DNA of 64,000 nucleotides, from NCBI GenBank assembly GCA_012845835.1, contig JABAKD010000025.1:5836319-5900318 (forward strand), given 5' to 3'. Under the pieces are notes generated by a model, which saw nothing but the letters and a program-made list of their open reading frames with translations, searched no databases and had not been told where the DNA came from. The position numbers and the translations under genes are program-made. This document shows, in pieces, positions 41,133-52,300 of this stretch. This stretch comes from Undaria pinnatifida (Eukaryota; Sar; Phaeophyceae; Laminariales; Alariaceae). Every line of letters starts with the position of its first letter. Position 1 is the stretch's first letter.

Positions 41133-42060
41133 CTGCTGCATGTTATTGACTAGAACAACGCTGTCCTTAACGTGTGTACCGCAGGGGTGGGCCCCCCTCG
41201 CCCCAAGGTCACAACATAGGTAAGAAACAGAGTATAGAACCAGGCTGCAAAACGGAGCAAACGTTGAGAAGGTTGCATCGTCCTTGGTATCTCGGACATC
41301 TCTTCGTGCACGGGTATGTAATTACGTTGGAAACAACAGCCAGTGCTCGGGGAAAATTAAACGGTGCGCCGCGTCTCGGTAGCCCCGACGTTGCAAGGAG
41401 TGTGCGGTGGTTCCTACGTTGCCTTCGTGATCTGTCCCGCAAGGCCATCGTCGGGCACCTGGGCGTTATTTCAACCAGGACGACAGTAAATTAGATTAAA
41501 ATAACTAAATTTATCGAGAATAACCCGTTTCAAATCACATGTACCGAAGCCTGACCTGGCCTCACGGGTCGCCGGCTAGGCCCGGGCCATGATATTTTAT
41601 TCTGACGGATCGTCGGCCCGGCGGTGGCCGTGAGGCTCTCAGATCACGAACTCCAGCCCGGCCTAGTCTGCCTTGAAATCCAGAGGGTCAAATCCGGTCC
41701 CACCCTGCCCGTGAGGTTATCAGAGACCAGCGAGATGCGGCTGCACCCGCGAGTGTATGGTGGGCTTCCCTGGTCATCTCGCACAATGACCACGAAAAAG
41801 GTCGTGGGTTCATCTCTGGGCCACGTTACCTCAGCCTGTCAGCACATTTTACGGATTTAGGCCCGGCCCCGACCGCGAAGTCCTGGGGTGGTGGGCGGCG
41901 GCTCCGCTCGTGAGATTTTCAGGCCACGGGCATCCAACCCAATTTTCAGGTCACGGGCATCCAACCCAGCCCGGCCTATGATTTTTTCATATTTCCAAAC
42001 CCAACACACCCGGGCCCGTGAGATTGATTCCATCGTTTTACCGGGCCGCGAGCCGCTGAG
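41133..42060. other. no secure gene; GC-rich stretch with repeated motifs
   Basis: 41174-41494 is open on plus (GAPRLGSPDVARSVRWFLRC) and partly on minus, without a recognised domain. From 41540 the sequence is GC-rich with recurring GCCCGGCC, GGGCCCGTGAG and GTGAGGTTATCAGA motifs. At 41915-41970 a 26-bp unit (TTTTCAGGYCACGGGCATCC+AACCCA) occurs twice in tandem. Confidence 0.4.
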
Positions 42061-44307
42061 TGGAGCTACGAAAGCCTCTATCAACAATGGCCATGATGTG
42101 TCGCACCGAAGGAGCTATCGCAGCGCAATTTCGGGTGTTGAGATGCGCGTGCACGCAAAATGTTTATCAAAACGAAACGTTCGCAATGGTATTCAGATTT
42201 TCGTCCCGCGGTCGACGTTATATGCGAATGCTTCACTTACTGTTTCTCCCGTAGCGAATGGTTATTATATTTACAATCAACGGTTACTGTACAGCCAACC
42301 TGTAAGGCTATATGTGGGTGGTTAACATGTAAACACTACGCTATATATTTTAGTAGCGTGTCGGGGTCTATGTTAACCAAATACTCAAAGAAGGGTAGAT
42401 GCCATATTATGAATACAAAGCCTTGTAACACGATATTATTGGTCGTATAGTCTCGTGTACCCGGCTCGTTCTCTGGTCGTCGACGCCTTGTGTGACTTAT
42501 TAACCTAACAGATGTTAGTGACTTAAACACCTATTACAATTATGGTGCTTGCCGTCCGACAATGTGACCTATGATAGACTAAAACCATGCATATATATGT
42601 AACTGGTTAACCTCTCAATACAAATGTATATGTGAACCTATTACCTATTTCAGGGTAGGCGCCTTCTCAAGCCCAGATACTACGCTCATTCGAACGACCT
42701 ATATACTCGGTAAGTAATGCATTACATCATGTGATATCGCAGTGAGAAGGAGTGGTGGAGAAAGAGTAGCAGGAGGGGGATTATGTCGATACTAAGCCGG
42801 GCGTAGGTATTAAAGGAGGTACTGAAGGGGAGGTAGAGTCCGTGCCTACAACAGTATGATTCCCTTTTTTTGGGTTTCCTTTGGTATTTTCATACTTTCT
42901 GGCAATGCTCATTATGAGTGACAGACGTTTAAGATTCTGCTGCTGCACATTATTGTCGGATGGCCAAAATATAATGCTAATAATAGCCTAGTCTATAAAG
43001 TGGCCGACCGGCCCAGCAGCTTTCGGAGCTTTTCGGTGGTTAGAATGAAAATCATCCTTGTCTATCCTTGAGCTCTTAGCCCTTTAAGAACTGCACCCAC
43101 CCACGGCTTTGGGAACTAATGAGTCGAGATGAATTCGGGCAAATGTAATCACATGTGATATACTTTACAAAGTCCTAAAAAGATGGTCACATGCAAGAAA
43201 CGTTCTTGCTCTTCTCGGATCTCGGCCACCTAAAGTACGGCGTTTTCATTTATTTGTCGAGTTGTACGGCGGTATATACCGAGACAACACGCACGTGCCA
43301 TTATGTGGTCATTAGGTTGTATTTATATGTATAGCAGCAAGGCCTATGTGGTCGTGATGGGGCTATCGACCGTGTTTATTTATATCGTATTTATAGTGAA
43401 GATACTCATGTCGTAAAGAGGCCATAGTTGTGTGGTACTGAGGCCATACGCATGTCGCAATGAGGCCATACTTGCAACTTGGTGTATGATTAATGTTACT
43501 TAAACTTGCAGAGAACGGCATCATATACGTGTTGGGTGTCCTACGGTGTTTCTGAGTAACTGTGTTTCGCTCAAGACCTACGAACGAAGTCTGCCCGGTA
43601 CGCCGACCCCTCCGTTTTTACAATGACAACAGTATCGTATATGTACTGAAGATAGGTTTCGGAATGTGGTCACCTCCGCCTTCTTCGTTCTTGACGTCCC
43701 GCACATAACGCCGGTATACCAGGTGTTTGCTCCATGGATGCATGTGAGGTTTTGAAGTGTGGACATTGAATTTTTCTGGTTATCCCGAGGGCAGGTCACC
43801 TTGCGCTACGTTCTCGCCAAGCGTGTTCGTCCTAGTATGTTCAGACCTCGATGCAACGGAAAGTTAAACCGGCCGTGAATAGGCCAATATCAACATAGTG
43901 CACCCACCTGCTGTCGGCCCGTTGAGTACCAGGATGGTCGAAACCTAAACCGCAAGATATCACGAGGTGTCTACATATCACACGATGGACCTAGGGACCG
44001 CCTTGTGCGCTTCAGTGCAGATTGTGTCGCGCAATGTGCATGTGTCATTCGCGCATATCATACGTTTGGCTTTGGTCGATTTCGCCATCATGGTGGGTTT
44101 TGAACGGAGGTGTTAATGCCACACTATACCTTGTAAATAAATCTACTCAAAGGCACACCAATGCCTCCATGGCCGATGCCGCAAAACACTCGCCCACCGA
44201 CCGTTCGCCCCCCTAGTTGAAGGTTCCCCGCTTGTTTGGGCCGGAATCTCTCGCCGAGCTGCATATCACGACTCGGGTATAACTTAGTCGCCGTGATTCC
44301 GTAGAGG
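42061..44307. other. no gene recognised
   Basis: AT-rich, short frames only. A degenerate line GAGGCCATA(C/G) recurs three to four times at 43415-43475. Nothing resembles an exon or known repeat family. Confidence 0.5.
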
Positions 44308-44520
44308 GCTGATTCTACGATAGCCCCCCCCAAAACCAGCGTCTTTCTTTAACGAACGGTTCAGGGCTGTTCGACACAAGGAAGGAAAATTTCGAAAGAA
44401 AAGTATCCATATGTTTTCTTGTGTGCAAAGGTGTATCGATTGATGGCGCCGGGGTGTCGGAGGACACCGTGTTTCAGCAGATACGACCGGGGGCTGAGTT
44501 TGAAACAGGCGAGTCTGTAG
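44308..44520 (+). repeat. family C MITE, left part
   Basis: Left end GCTGATTCTACGATAGCCCC with a clean terminus, CGGTTCAGGGCTGTTCGACA, TTGTGTGCAAAGGTGTATCG, and ACACCGTGTTTCAGCAGATA as in 33267-33533. The right end was not found. Confidence 0.75.
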
Positions 44521-45459
44521 GTTGGGTTCGGTGAGTGATGTACATGCCTGGCACAATACACGTCCAGTGGTGGTTCCTTCCTATCTATTACGGAAGCTGG
44601 GTTAGCAACCTGGGCGAAGGCAAGGCGCCCACCCACGGACGATAGTCTGCGGGTTGGTGGAGGTGTCATTGCACACGCTTCCGCTCGGCTTCGTTGCTTC
44701 ACGTCGCTTTCCCGATCACTATTGACGTCGGTGACGCTGTTCGCAACGCAACGGTGGCAATTCCGACGTAAAGTCATGGGGTGCACTCCATCGGCCTTTC
44801 TCTGTTTCTGATTGCGGCGACGACAAAGGCAGCTGCGACGGCGGATGCGGTGGTAGCGACATACAAAAATACAATTTGACCAACACTACGGTAATGTATA
44901 GCATGAATCCTCCATGTTTATTCCGAGCAGCGTAGTCAAGGATTACAAGGTAGTGCATCTCGCGAAATATAACAGCACAATAGCTCCTACCATATCATGT
45001 TTGATTGTTCAATTGGCCATCTACCCCCACCCTACACCCGTAGAAGATGTCCCAAGATTTGGGCTAGTCGCCGTCATGGGAGTAGCCCTGAGTAGCTGGA
45101 ATAAAAGATCCTAAACGTGACAGTACAGTACAACACTATAATAGTACGGTAAACCCTTGGTCCGTACAGTAGATACCCCGAATTATTAGCAGCCCGTGAT
45201 AAGTCGGAACAAGCGCTCTCTATTATCCATTATACTCTTATCTGTAGTGGAAATTGTATGGAGTTTAGTATGGCGGGGCATGCCAGTTTGACCGTTCTCA
45301 AGTCCGGAATGCTCTTGAATAGGATGTACTTAAGTCGGGGTACATATTGTATTTTTCTTTCCTTAGACGTTGAAGCCAAAGCCATGAAAATACCGTTGGA
45401 AGATTCACCTGCTGTGTTGAAATATCAAATACCTGGCTACTTGCACACTATATTGCAGT
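44521..45459. other. no secure gene
   Basis: A minus frame of 141 codons (44361-44786) overlaps the family C copy and has no domain. A plus stretch near 44795-44860 (SVSDCGDDKGSCDGGCGG) is Cys/Gly/Asp-rich but short. Confidence 0.3.
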
Positions 45460-46400
45460 AGTATGCTACTACAACAATGGGACGGCGGCAGCGGTGACGA
45501 CGGTGGCCGTGAGAGTGGCGGTGGTGGCAGCATTGAGGGCTGTGACTGCGGCTGCCACGGCAGTGGCAGTGACGTTGAAGACGGCGATGTCAGCACGAAC
45601 GCTGGAACCGCCTTTGGCGTAGCGAGCGATTGCCCCCGTCGAGGAGATAACCACTTTCGACAACATTGGTGGCGACAACGAAGGCGAACGCAGCTGGGGA
45701 GAGGATATCGTAGTTGGCGCTCGTCGTGGCATCACTAAGGGAATCGGAGTCCTAAACAACGCCGCCAGTGGCGACAGCCACAATGTAGACGGCGGCAGCG
45801 ATGACCGTGGTGACGATCTCTGTCTTGATTGGCCCGATTAGGATCTCGTCGTTGAAGGGGCCATGACAGTAATCCATTCGCACTAGGCGGCTGCATCAGT
45901 TGCGGCGAGCCAGGCAGCGCTTTCAGTGGCTACCGAAGTGTTGCCAATAGTGTCACCGATGTTTAAGAAGCTACTAGTTTGGCGGCGGGGTAAGTGATAC
46001 CGATAGATCGACGCATATTACACGCCACGAGCGAGGTGGGCGCCAGCAAACCGCATGCTCGAGTGCGACGGATGGAGTTCCTCGAACGATTGTAACCACG
46101 AAGGTGCTCGTTCCCTCATTTGGTTTTGCGAAAGCGGGGAGTGACAGCAGCGACTTCGGTGATGACGTCAACGGTTGCGGCGTATTCGGTGGTCTCCATT
46201 GTGACGGCCTAGCACTCTGTGCGATGGAACCGGGGCCGGTAACACGTCAGCAAGCGTCCCTGTAGGGGATACGACAGCGCAGGTCGTGTCGCCAGCGATA
46301 GCGACACAGTTATCGTCAGTGGTGGTTGTGGCAGGTCAGGCAGTGACGGAGGATGTCAAGTAAAGTGATGCTCTCGTTGGCGGTGTTTCGGCACCGTTCG
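45460..46400. other. low-complexity, triplet-biased sequence (possible degenerate Ala/Thr/Val-rich coding)
   Basis: Dense in GTGGCG, GCGGCAG and GACGACG motifs. On the minus strand the frame 45469-45783 gives an Ala/Thr/Val-rich run (TAVAAAVTALNAATTATLTA), and similar composition continues in other frames (TSVATESAAWLAATDAAA near 45885-45940) with stops. It may be an old Ala/Thr-rich gene or simply expanding triplets. Confidence 0.3.
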
Positions 46401-48199
46401 AGCTATGGTAAGTTCCCGCTTGCACCACCCCTGTCCTCGGGGAGATGCATCACTCTGCCGATGCTGGCGGTTCTGCCGTCTACCGCAACGGGCCCTCGGC
46501 ATCCGACGGGGCGGAAGACGGTGTCCACACGACGGCTGTATTGGCAGCGCTTCATGTCGGGGGAGTGCGTGCGCAGTCCCTCTCGTTAGAGCCTTTTTGT
46601 GAAAACGCGCGACCGGAGCATCATGCAGCTTGCTAATATGGGTATCGATCATTACTTTGATCGAGCTCAGAGGACGCGTAGAAAACGAAACAAATAATGC
46701 CCGGAGTAGCCGCTAGGAGTATAGCCCGAGCAGGCCTGCTTTTACACACTTATTACCCCGACTAGCCAAAGCAGGCTTGCGTCTGGCTGAGAGCAGGCGA
46801 CAGAAGGCGACAACAGGCGACCTAAGCAACGCACCAATAGTCCGAAAAAGGTGACGTATGCGTCGGCGGTTTCGGCGCGATTATCCCGTAGTATTGACAG
46901 CACACGGCAGAAACCGTACGAGCATCACCAGCAAGTTATATTACGTCACAGCATGCGGCATCTGCCATAACACCCAGCTGGCCACAGCACAGACGGGGGA
47001 TGTATCCTACTTTACACAGCTTGCCTGGCTCTTCTGTTGTTGCTAGTACTGTTCTGCTGCTGTACGGCTGTGTCTGTAGCTTACTGCTGCTTGGATACGA
47101 TGCGTGGTTAACTTGTGTGTGTCCTGTGTTCGCCAGGATACCAGGCACACTCGTATACATACTCAAATCTACGAATACTGGGGGACTCCCACCAGTGCCG
47201 GTATGTGCCATCTCCAAATACCGGCACTATCCATGCCACTTGCGCCCGCTATTGGTAATAGGGTGGTGACACGATTCAGCCGGCTCTATAGATGACCAGT
47301 GTCAGCAATAACAACAGCAAAACATACCAGGCACCTTCACGCAAACCTCAACCTTGACACAACGCCAGACATTATCACAGACAGGAAGAACATAACACGG
47401 GAGAACGGGGAAGGGTCCTGCTCTTCTCTGCCCCCCCCTGCTCTGCTTGCCTGCTGCCGTTGCTGCTACTCTACTACTGTACGAGTGTGCCTGCAACTCC
47501 GCTGCTCTAATATTGTCATCGTGTAGTTTAAATGCATCTACTCGTCGTACTCTATCTACATGGGGCTGCCAAAAGGCCAGTCTAATATATCAACACTTGA
47601 GTAGGACACCGACACTATTGAAAAAGGGTTGCCATAAATTATTAGTATCAATAAAACCTTTGGCGGTTTTACCGGCAATATGGAGAGCAGTGGTACTACC
47701 TAACCGGCACTACAGACACGTACTCTCCCTACAATTTACGGCCAATTATTGACAAAGAGTACGTACTCATACACGAAATGCACGAAATATCTTGTGCATT
47801 AATTAGTGTTCATTAAACCTGGCAACCTGTTATATATCGGGCTGATGGGTAGTGCTTTCAAGCACAAGCTTGAAGCGTGCATAACCACAAACATATTTTT
47901 GAGTGACCGACTGCTTACAGAAATTTCGAGGAAGCATCGAGTTATTTACGTATCCGTACACTGTGCTAGGTTTCTATTTTTAGCGTTTTGTTGTCTGAGT
48001 GTTATACGATATAAAAAACATCTCTTGGATACACCATGTACATCGAGCATGCTCGGCTCTGGTACGGAGCTTTCAGCAACAACGTCGTAATCATAATATA
48101 TGCTTCACATACATTCTCCGGAGGAATAGGATGGGGCGACCAAAGTCACATATCATTCTGCGAATGAAACTATGGAGCGCGTGCCCGTCTTCCGTGTCT
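46401..48199. other. no gene recognised; a duplicated CTG-rich segment
   Basis: 47018-47100 and 47440-47518 are diverged copies of a segment rich in CTGCTGT/GTTGCTGCTA with TACGRSTGTGYCTGYARCT. Both lie near an ACCAGGCAC motif (47142 and 47327). Short tandem GCAGGCGACA-type units at 46790-46820. No exon supported. Confidence 0.4.
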
Positions 48200-48308
48200 T
48201 GCCGAAGATGGATTGCCTGGAGTGAGGGCGGACGCGCGCGGCCAGCCTGCATCCATCAGGGACTACCTCAACTCCTTAGTAGAAACCTCAGCGGCCGCTC
48301 GCAACCAG
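48200..48308 (+). CDS. candidate upstream exon of the sulfotransferase gene
   Basis: One frame reads GLPGVRADARGQPASIRDYL then NSLVETSAAARNQ and ends at CAG|GTGAGA, a good donor, in phase 0. That phase matches the next exon if it is entered at CTTGCAG before 49159. The acceptor is not clear, and the same bases are open in a second frame from an ATG at 48131 (MGRPKSHIILRM). Type II sulfotransferases need an N-terminal membrane anchor, which has not been located. Confidence 0.3.
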
Positions 48309-48331
48309 GTGAGACTACCGCATTACGTTTA

Positions 48332-48356
48332 GCGTGTGCTACGATAGAGGTAGCAC
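48332..48356 (+). repeat. family B left-end fragment with internal palindrome
   Basis: GCGTGTGCTACGATAGAGGT+AGCAC: the terminus of the family, itself a small hairpin (GTGCTAC ... GTAGCAC). It lies 23 bp after a putative splice donor. Confidence 0.7.
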
Positions 48357-49140
48357 TTGTCATCCGGGAATATTTCTTCGGAGCGGGATGATACTAATCA
48401 ACTAAGGAAGCTGTCCACCTTCGTTGCAGTATGACTAAAGTGTTTTACCACACCCCGGCTTCATAGGTCAGCCGTGGTATTATACAAAAATATTTTGAGG
48501 ACGTCAGCCGTGAGTTCGACGAATTTCAGGTCAATAATCATCTTTGCAAGCTGCGTTGTTGGTACTTGTAATACAGTATGCGGACGAGTTTTTCGTTAGT
48601 GGGAGGTGTCCTTGTTCATCGGGCGGCACGATGATATTTTCTCATAGCCAGACTTTCGGTGAGGTTTGGAACTCGCCGAGTAAGAGATCTCCGAAAATAC
48701 TGGTGTTACCTCTATGATAGTACCGTAGAACGAGTCATTTGGCGGGTGCTATCCTAAGACTAGATTTTTGTTTTTTAAACTTCCTCATTCCCGGAGCTCC
48801 ATACTCCCTCCTAGAGTGGAGACTTGAAAAAAAACCTGCAAGCCACGCCCGATCCACAATCCCGTTTGGGTTAGGCGCCCAATAGATAATATCGAAAACA
48901 TTATCATCGAAGATAATTCGGGTGGTACCTCCGGTGAGGAGTCCAACCAGAGATGAAAAAAAAGGCTAAAGCAGGGAACCCGCTACCGCAGCGCGGCGAT
49001 CTTTCATTAATAACTAGGGGAATCGTTTCGCCGTGTGATGAAAGCTGCTGCGCGCGTTGCTCAACTCATGTTTTCGCTCTCGAGCGCTGTCTGGCTATGT
49101 TCTAGGAAACGTCGTAGTGCTTTACGTGTAAAATCATTTC

Positions 49141-49338
49141 ATGTTGGCAGAGGTCTTGCAGCCAGATGAATGTGCCAACCGTTTTCCCGTTGTCATCGAC
49201 AAGGACCCCCCCCCTCCCCCCGCCCGTGTTTGGACCCCTGTTCAGTTGAGCAACATCGCATTTGTCAAAACGCACAAAACAGGATCTACTTCTATGGCGG
49301 CTATTTTATATCGCTATGCACTTCGGCACGGCCAGAAG
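49141..49338 (+). CDS. sulfotransferase exon with 5'-PSB motif
   Basis: Open from an ATG at 49141 (MLAEVLQPDECANRFPVVID), then a Pro run, VWTPVQLSNIAFVKTHKTGS and TSMAAILYRYALRHGQK. K-T-H-K-T-G-S-T contacts the 5'-phosphosulfate of PAPS. The exon ends AAG|GTTAGA in phase 0. Either the ATG is used, or the exon starts at an acceptor inside it (TTGGCAG or CTTGCAG, 49146-49158). The Pro run comes from a C-rich tract at 49206-49221. Confidence 0.82.
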
Positions 49339-52300
49339 GTTAGAAATGCATGCGTCCTTCTTGTGCGATCGCACCATCTATCTGCTGTTTAAAAGCTTGG
49401 TTTTGGAGATTGCGTCCAGCTCTGCTGTGTGGTATATGACTGCCCAGCTGGGCTTTAACTTGTTTATGCTAGAATAGCAGCGTGTGATGCCCAGCGACCA
49501 GGTTGATTGAATTCCACGACAAGGTGGTTCTTGAAATAATATCTGGCACTGTTGCTACAGCGCGTGTCGTTATTTGTCATCACCACCAACGGTCCATTCT
49601 CTCCGTGAACGCGTCTTCGCCCCTCCTGCCTGTCTCGTTTTGTCTGACTACGGTTTTCGGCCTGCGGCATCGCCTGTAACATGGTGTCCAACGATTCAGC
49701 TAGCGCAGTTCGGCCAATCGACATCGGTCGACCTTAAGACACTTGTTGGCAAGGTGAAGTTCAGAGTTTCCGCACAACCTTTAATGGGGGGTACAGCCCT
49801 TCTGGGCCCAAATATTAACGACTGACGCGGATCCCTAACTGAGAAACTTCCCGATATCCTTGGCATTCGGTCTATGATTTTCAGCATTTCCTCACTATCT
49901 CCTGTATACCTAGAGGTCATGCAAGATTGCTTATAATTTTTTTCGAAGTCCGGTTTGACTTGGACAAGGAGGTCGCCCATTTCTTTTTTCGCTGTGAAGC
50001 AGAACGTTCCTCACCCAAGGACCTCGAGAAATAGTAGACGTTACCCGTACCATAGCACACGGCATTCTCGTTGGCGCTCGACTACGATGTTACACGGCAT
50101 TCTCGATGCCGCTCGACTACGATGGTGCCACCTTCAACAGGGTCTACGTTTGCTCGCGCTTTTAGAACTTATATTCCACTTAAATTTGATGAGGCACGGT
50201 GTTGCTCGAGTGCGGCTTTCAATATTATGCAATGCAGTATAGCCCGAGCGAAGCATCCAGCGAGACGTAGTACAGTGTAGCCCGGGTGAAGCCTCCAGCG
50301 TGACATAGTGCAGTATAGCCCGAGTGAAGCCTGCCATATAATGTGACATATGATATCCGAGTGAAGCCTCCAGGAGACCGCGACTGTGATGGCGAGACCA
50401 ACTATAGTATTCTAACAAGCCGGCGGACAGGACCATTCAAAGTCCCGCCAAGCGAGAGTGGGCGCCTGGCATAGCTTGCACTTAAGCAGTACCTGGGGCA
50501 TGTATTATCGCCGGAGTCACTGCGATTGTTTTCTTGCTTATTGTAGGGGATACACATAGATCTGCAATACTGCTGCATCGGCTCAATACACATGGGTGCG
50601 TTGGCCTTTGGGCGCTGTCCATGAGTCATCCTTCGGTGGCTGTTGCACGTTGTGCGCCAAAACGTCCCCGGCCGATTGGGCTCCTCATACGAGGAACTAC
50701 CGGTTAGTGCGAACGAATGTTTTCGAAATCATATTTTGTGTGAGATATTGAGCTCCTCATGTGAGGAGCTCGTGGATTTTCTGATGCATCCCTACCGTGA
50801 GATGGATCCCATGTACCTGGCATCACTCTAGAACACGACACAAGCGAAGGGAGAGCGGAACCACTGCGGGGGCAGCGGCAGCCGACAATGCTCTGGGGTC
50901 AATCGAGTTGACGCCAAGGGTACCGCATGACAGGGCATAATGGTCACTACAAGTCACTTGCGGGCCTTCTGTGTTCAGCGACTCAGAGCCATTCGCGAAA
51001 TGGGCCATTTCGCCATACGCTGCAAGGAAGAAATATAATGACGTCTGTCGGTTGTAAAGACGGCCTACACTATGGATACGTGCAAAAAAGGGCGGTGTAA
51101 TGTTATAACACCGCAGAATTGGTCTTGTGTGTGTTGTAGTATGTATTTTGTGGCGTCTTGCCGTTTGACCCGTAAACAAAGATACGGTATGGGGGTGTGC
51201 CAAGCGCTTTTAGGGCCTCTATTTTTCGCGATTCACAACCATTCCCAAGAGTAGGTGCCTATGTACAGTTCGGTTTTGGCGGTATTCGTCGCTGTTGAAT
51301 AATGGTTTTGCGCTGCATCAACAAAGCATGTTGGAGTCCGTCGTTGAATTCGGTTCCAGGCGACGCTCACGAGTTGCCCTAACTCGACGAAGAAAATCTG
51401 AGTACCCCCCATACCGCATCATCCATCCCTTGTACCCTCCCCCTTCGGGCTTGATGTCCGGTGCTAATCGATTTGAACCGTATCTACCGACCACCAGATA
51501 AAGAAGAATAAATACGAGCGTGTGGACATTATGCACTACCACATCTCCCCCAGGGGGCAATTCAACGGCAAATGGTCCGAGGCACACGAGCACTACCGAG
51601 GCATCATGCGTGATCCTGACAGCGTCAACTTCATCACGGTCATGAGGGAGCCCCGATCGCACTTCCTCAGGTATATCTTCTCCTTCCTGCAATTTATTTC
51701 GTTCTGGAAGGCCCGGGGCCTCTTAATGCGAATGTAGCATACAATGCCAATGCACATGAGGCCGTCGAGGCGCTCAAAAAAATACTACTACTGTAGTACA
51801 GAAAGTGTGACAGTGCGCCCCCAATCTGCACCCCGCACGATAAGACCCGCTTCGGTTAGGTCACAAACACCATGCGACTCAAACCTTATTGGCCCATTTA
51901 TAGGTCAACGTCAGCGCTATATATATCCTCCAGGAGGAGGCGAATCTATTCGGAAACACGGCTAATGTCGTGATCGTGATGGCATACCGTGAGATTCCCT
52001 AACGTGCAACGTTTACTTCCGCGCCCTAATTCCATCGCTTGTCGTTGATTTCCTTTTGACAACCCATTTGATACATGGGATCGAGAAGCGTGTACTACTA
52101 TTACCTCCAACCGATTAACAAGGTAAGAGAATCTCCCGCCACGGTGCCGAGTTCTGGGTGCTTCGTATTCTCGTCAGCAAACAGCGGATTAGCAGATATG
52201 ATTGGTATTTGTAAGGTTGAGCGTAACTGCATCGGGGTGAAGCATTTGGGTTGATGCCATGTTCTGGATGTAGTCACCTGTTTACGATGGGCGAAATGAA

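Noticed and set aside
51671-51737. Read-through of the second sulfotransferase exon into FLQFISFWKARG
   Set aside because: It ends in a stop after about 20 residues, lacks the expected tyrosine motif and ignores the GTATAT donor. The micro-exon solution fits better.
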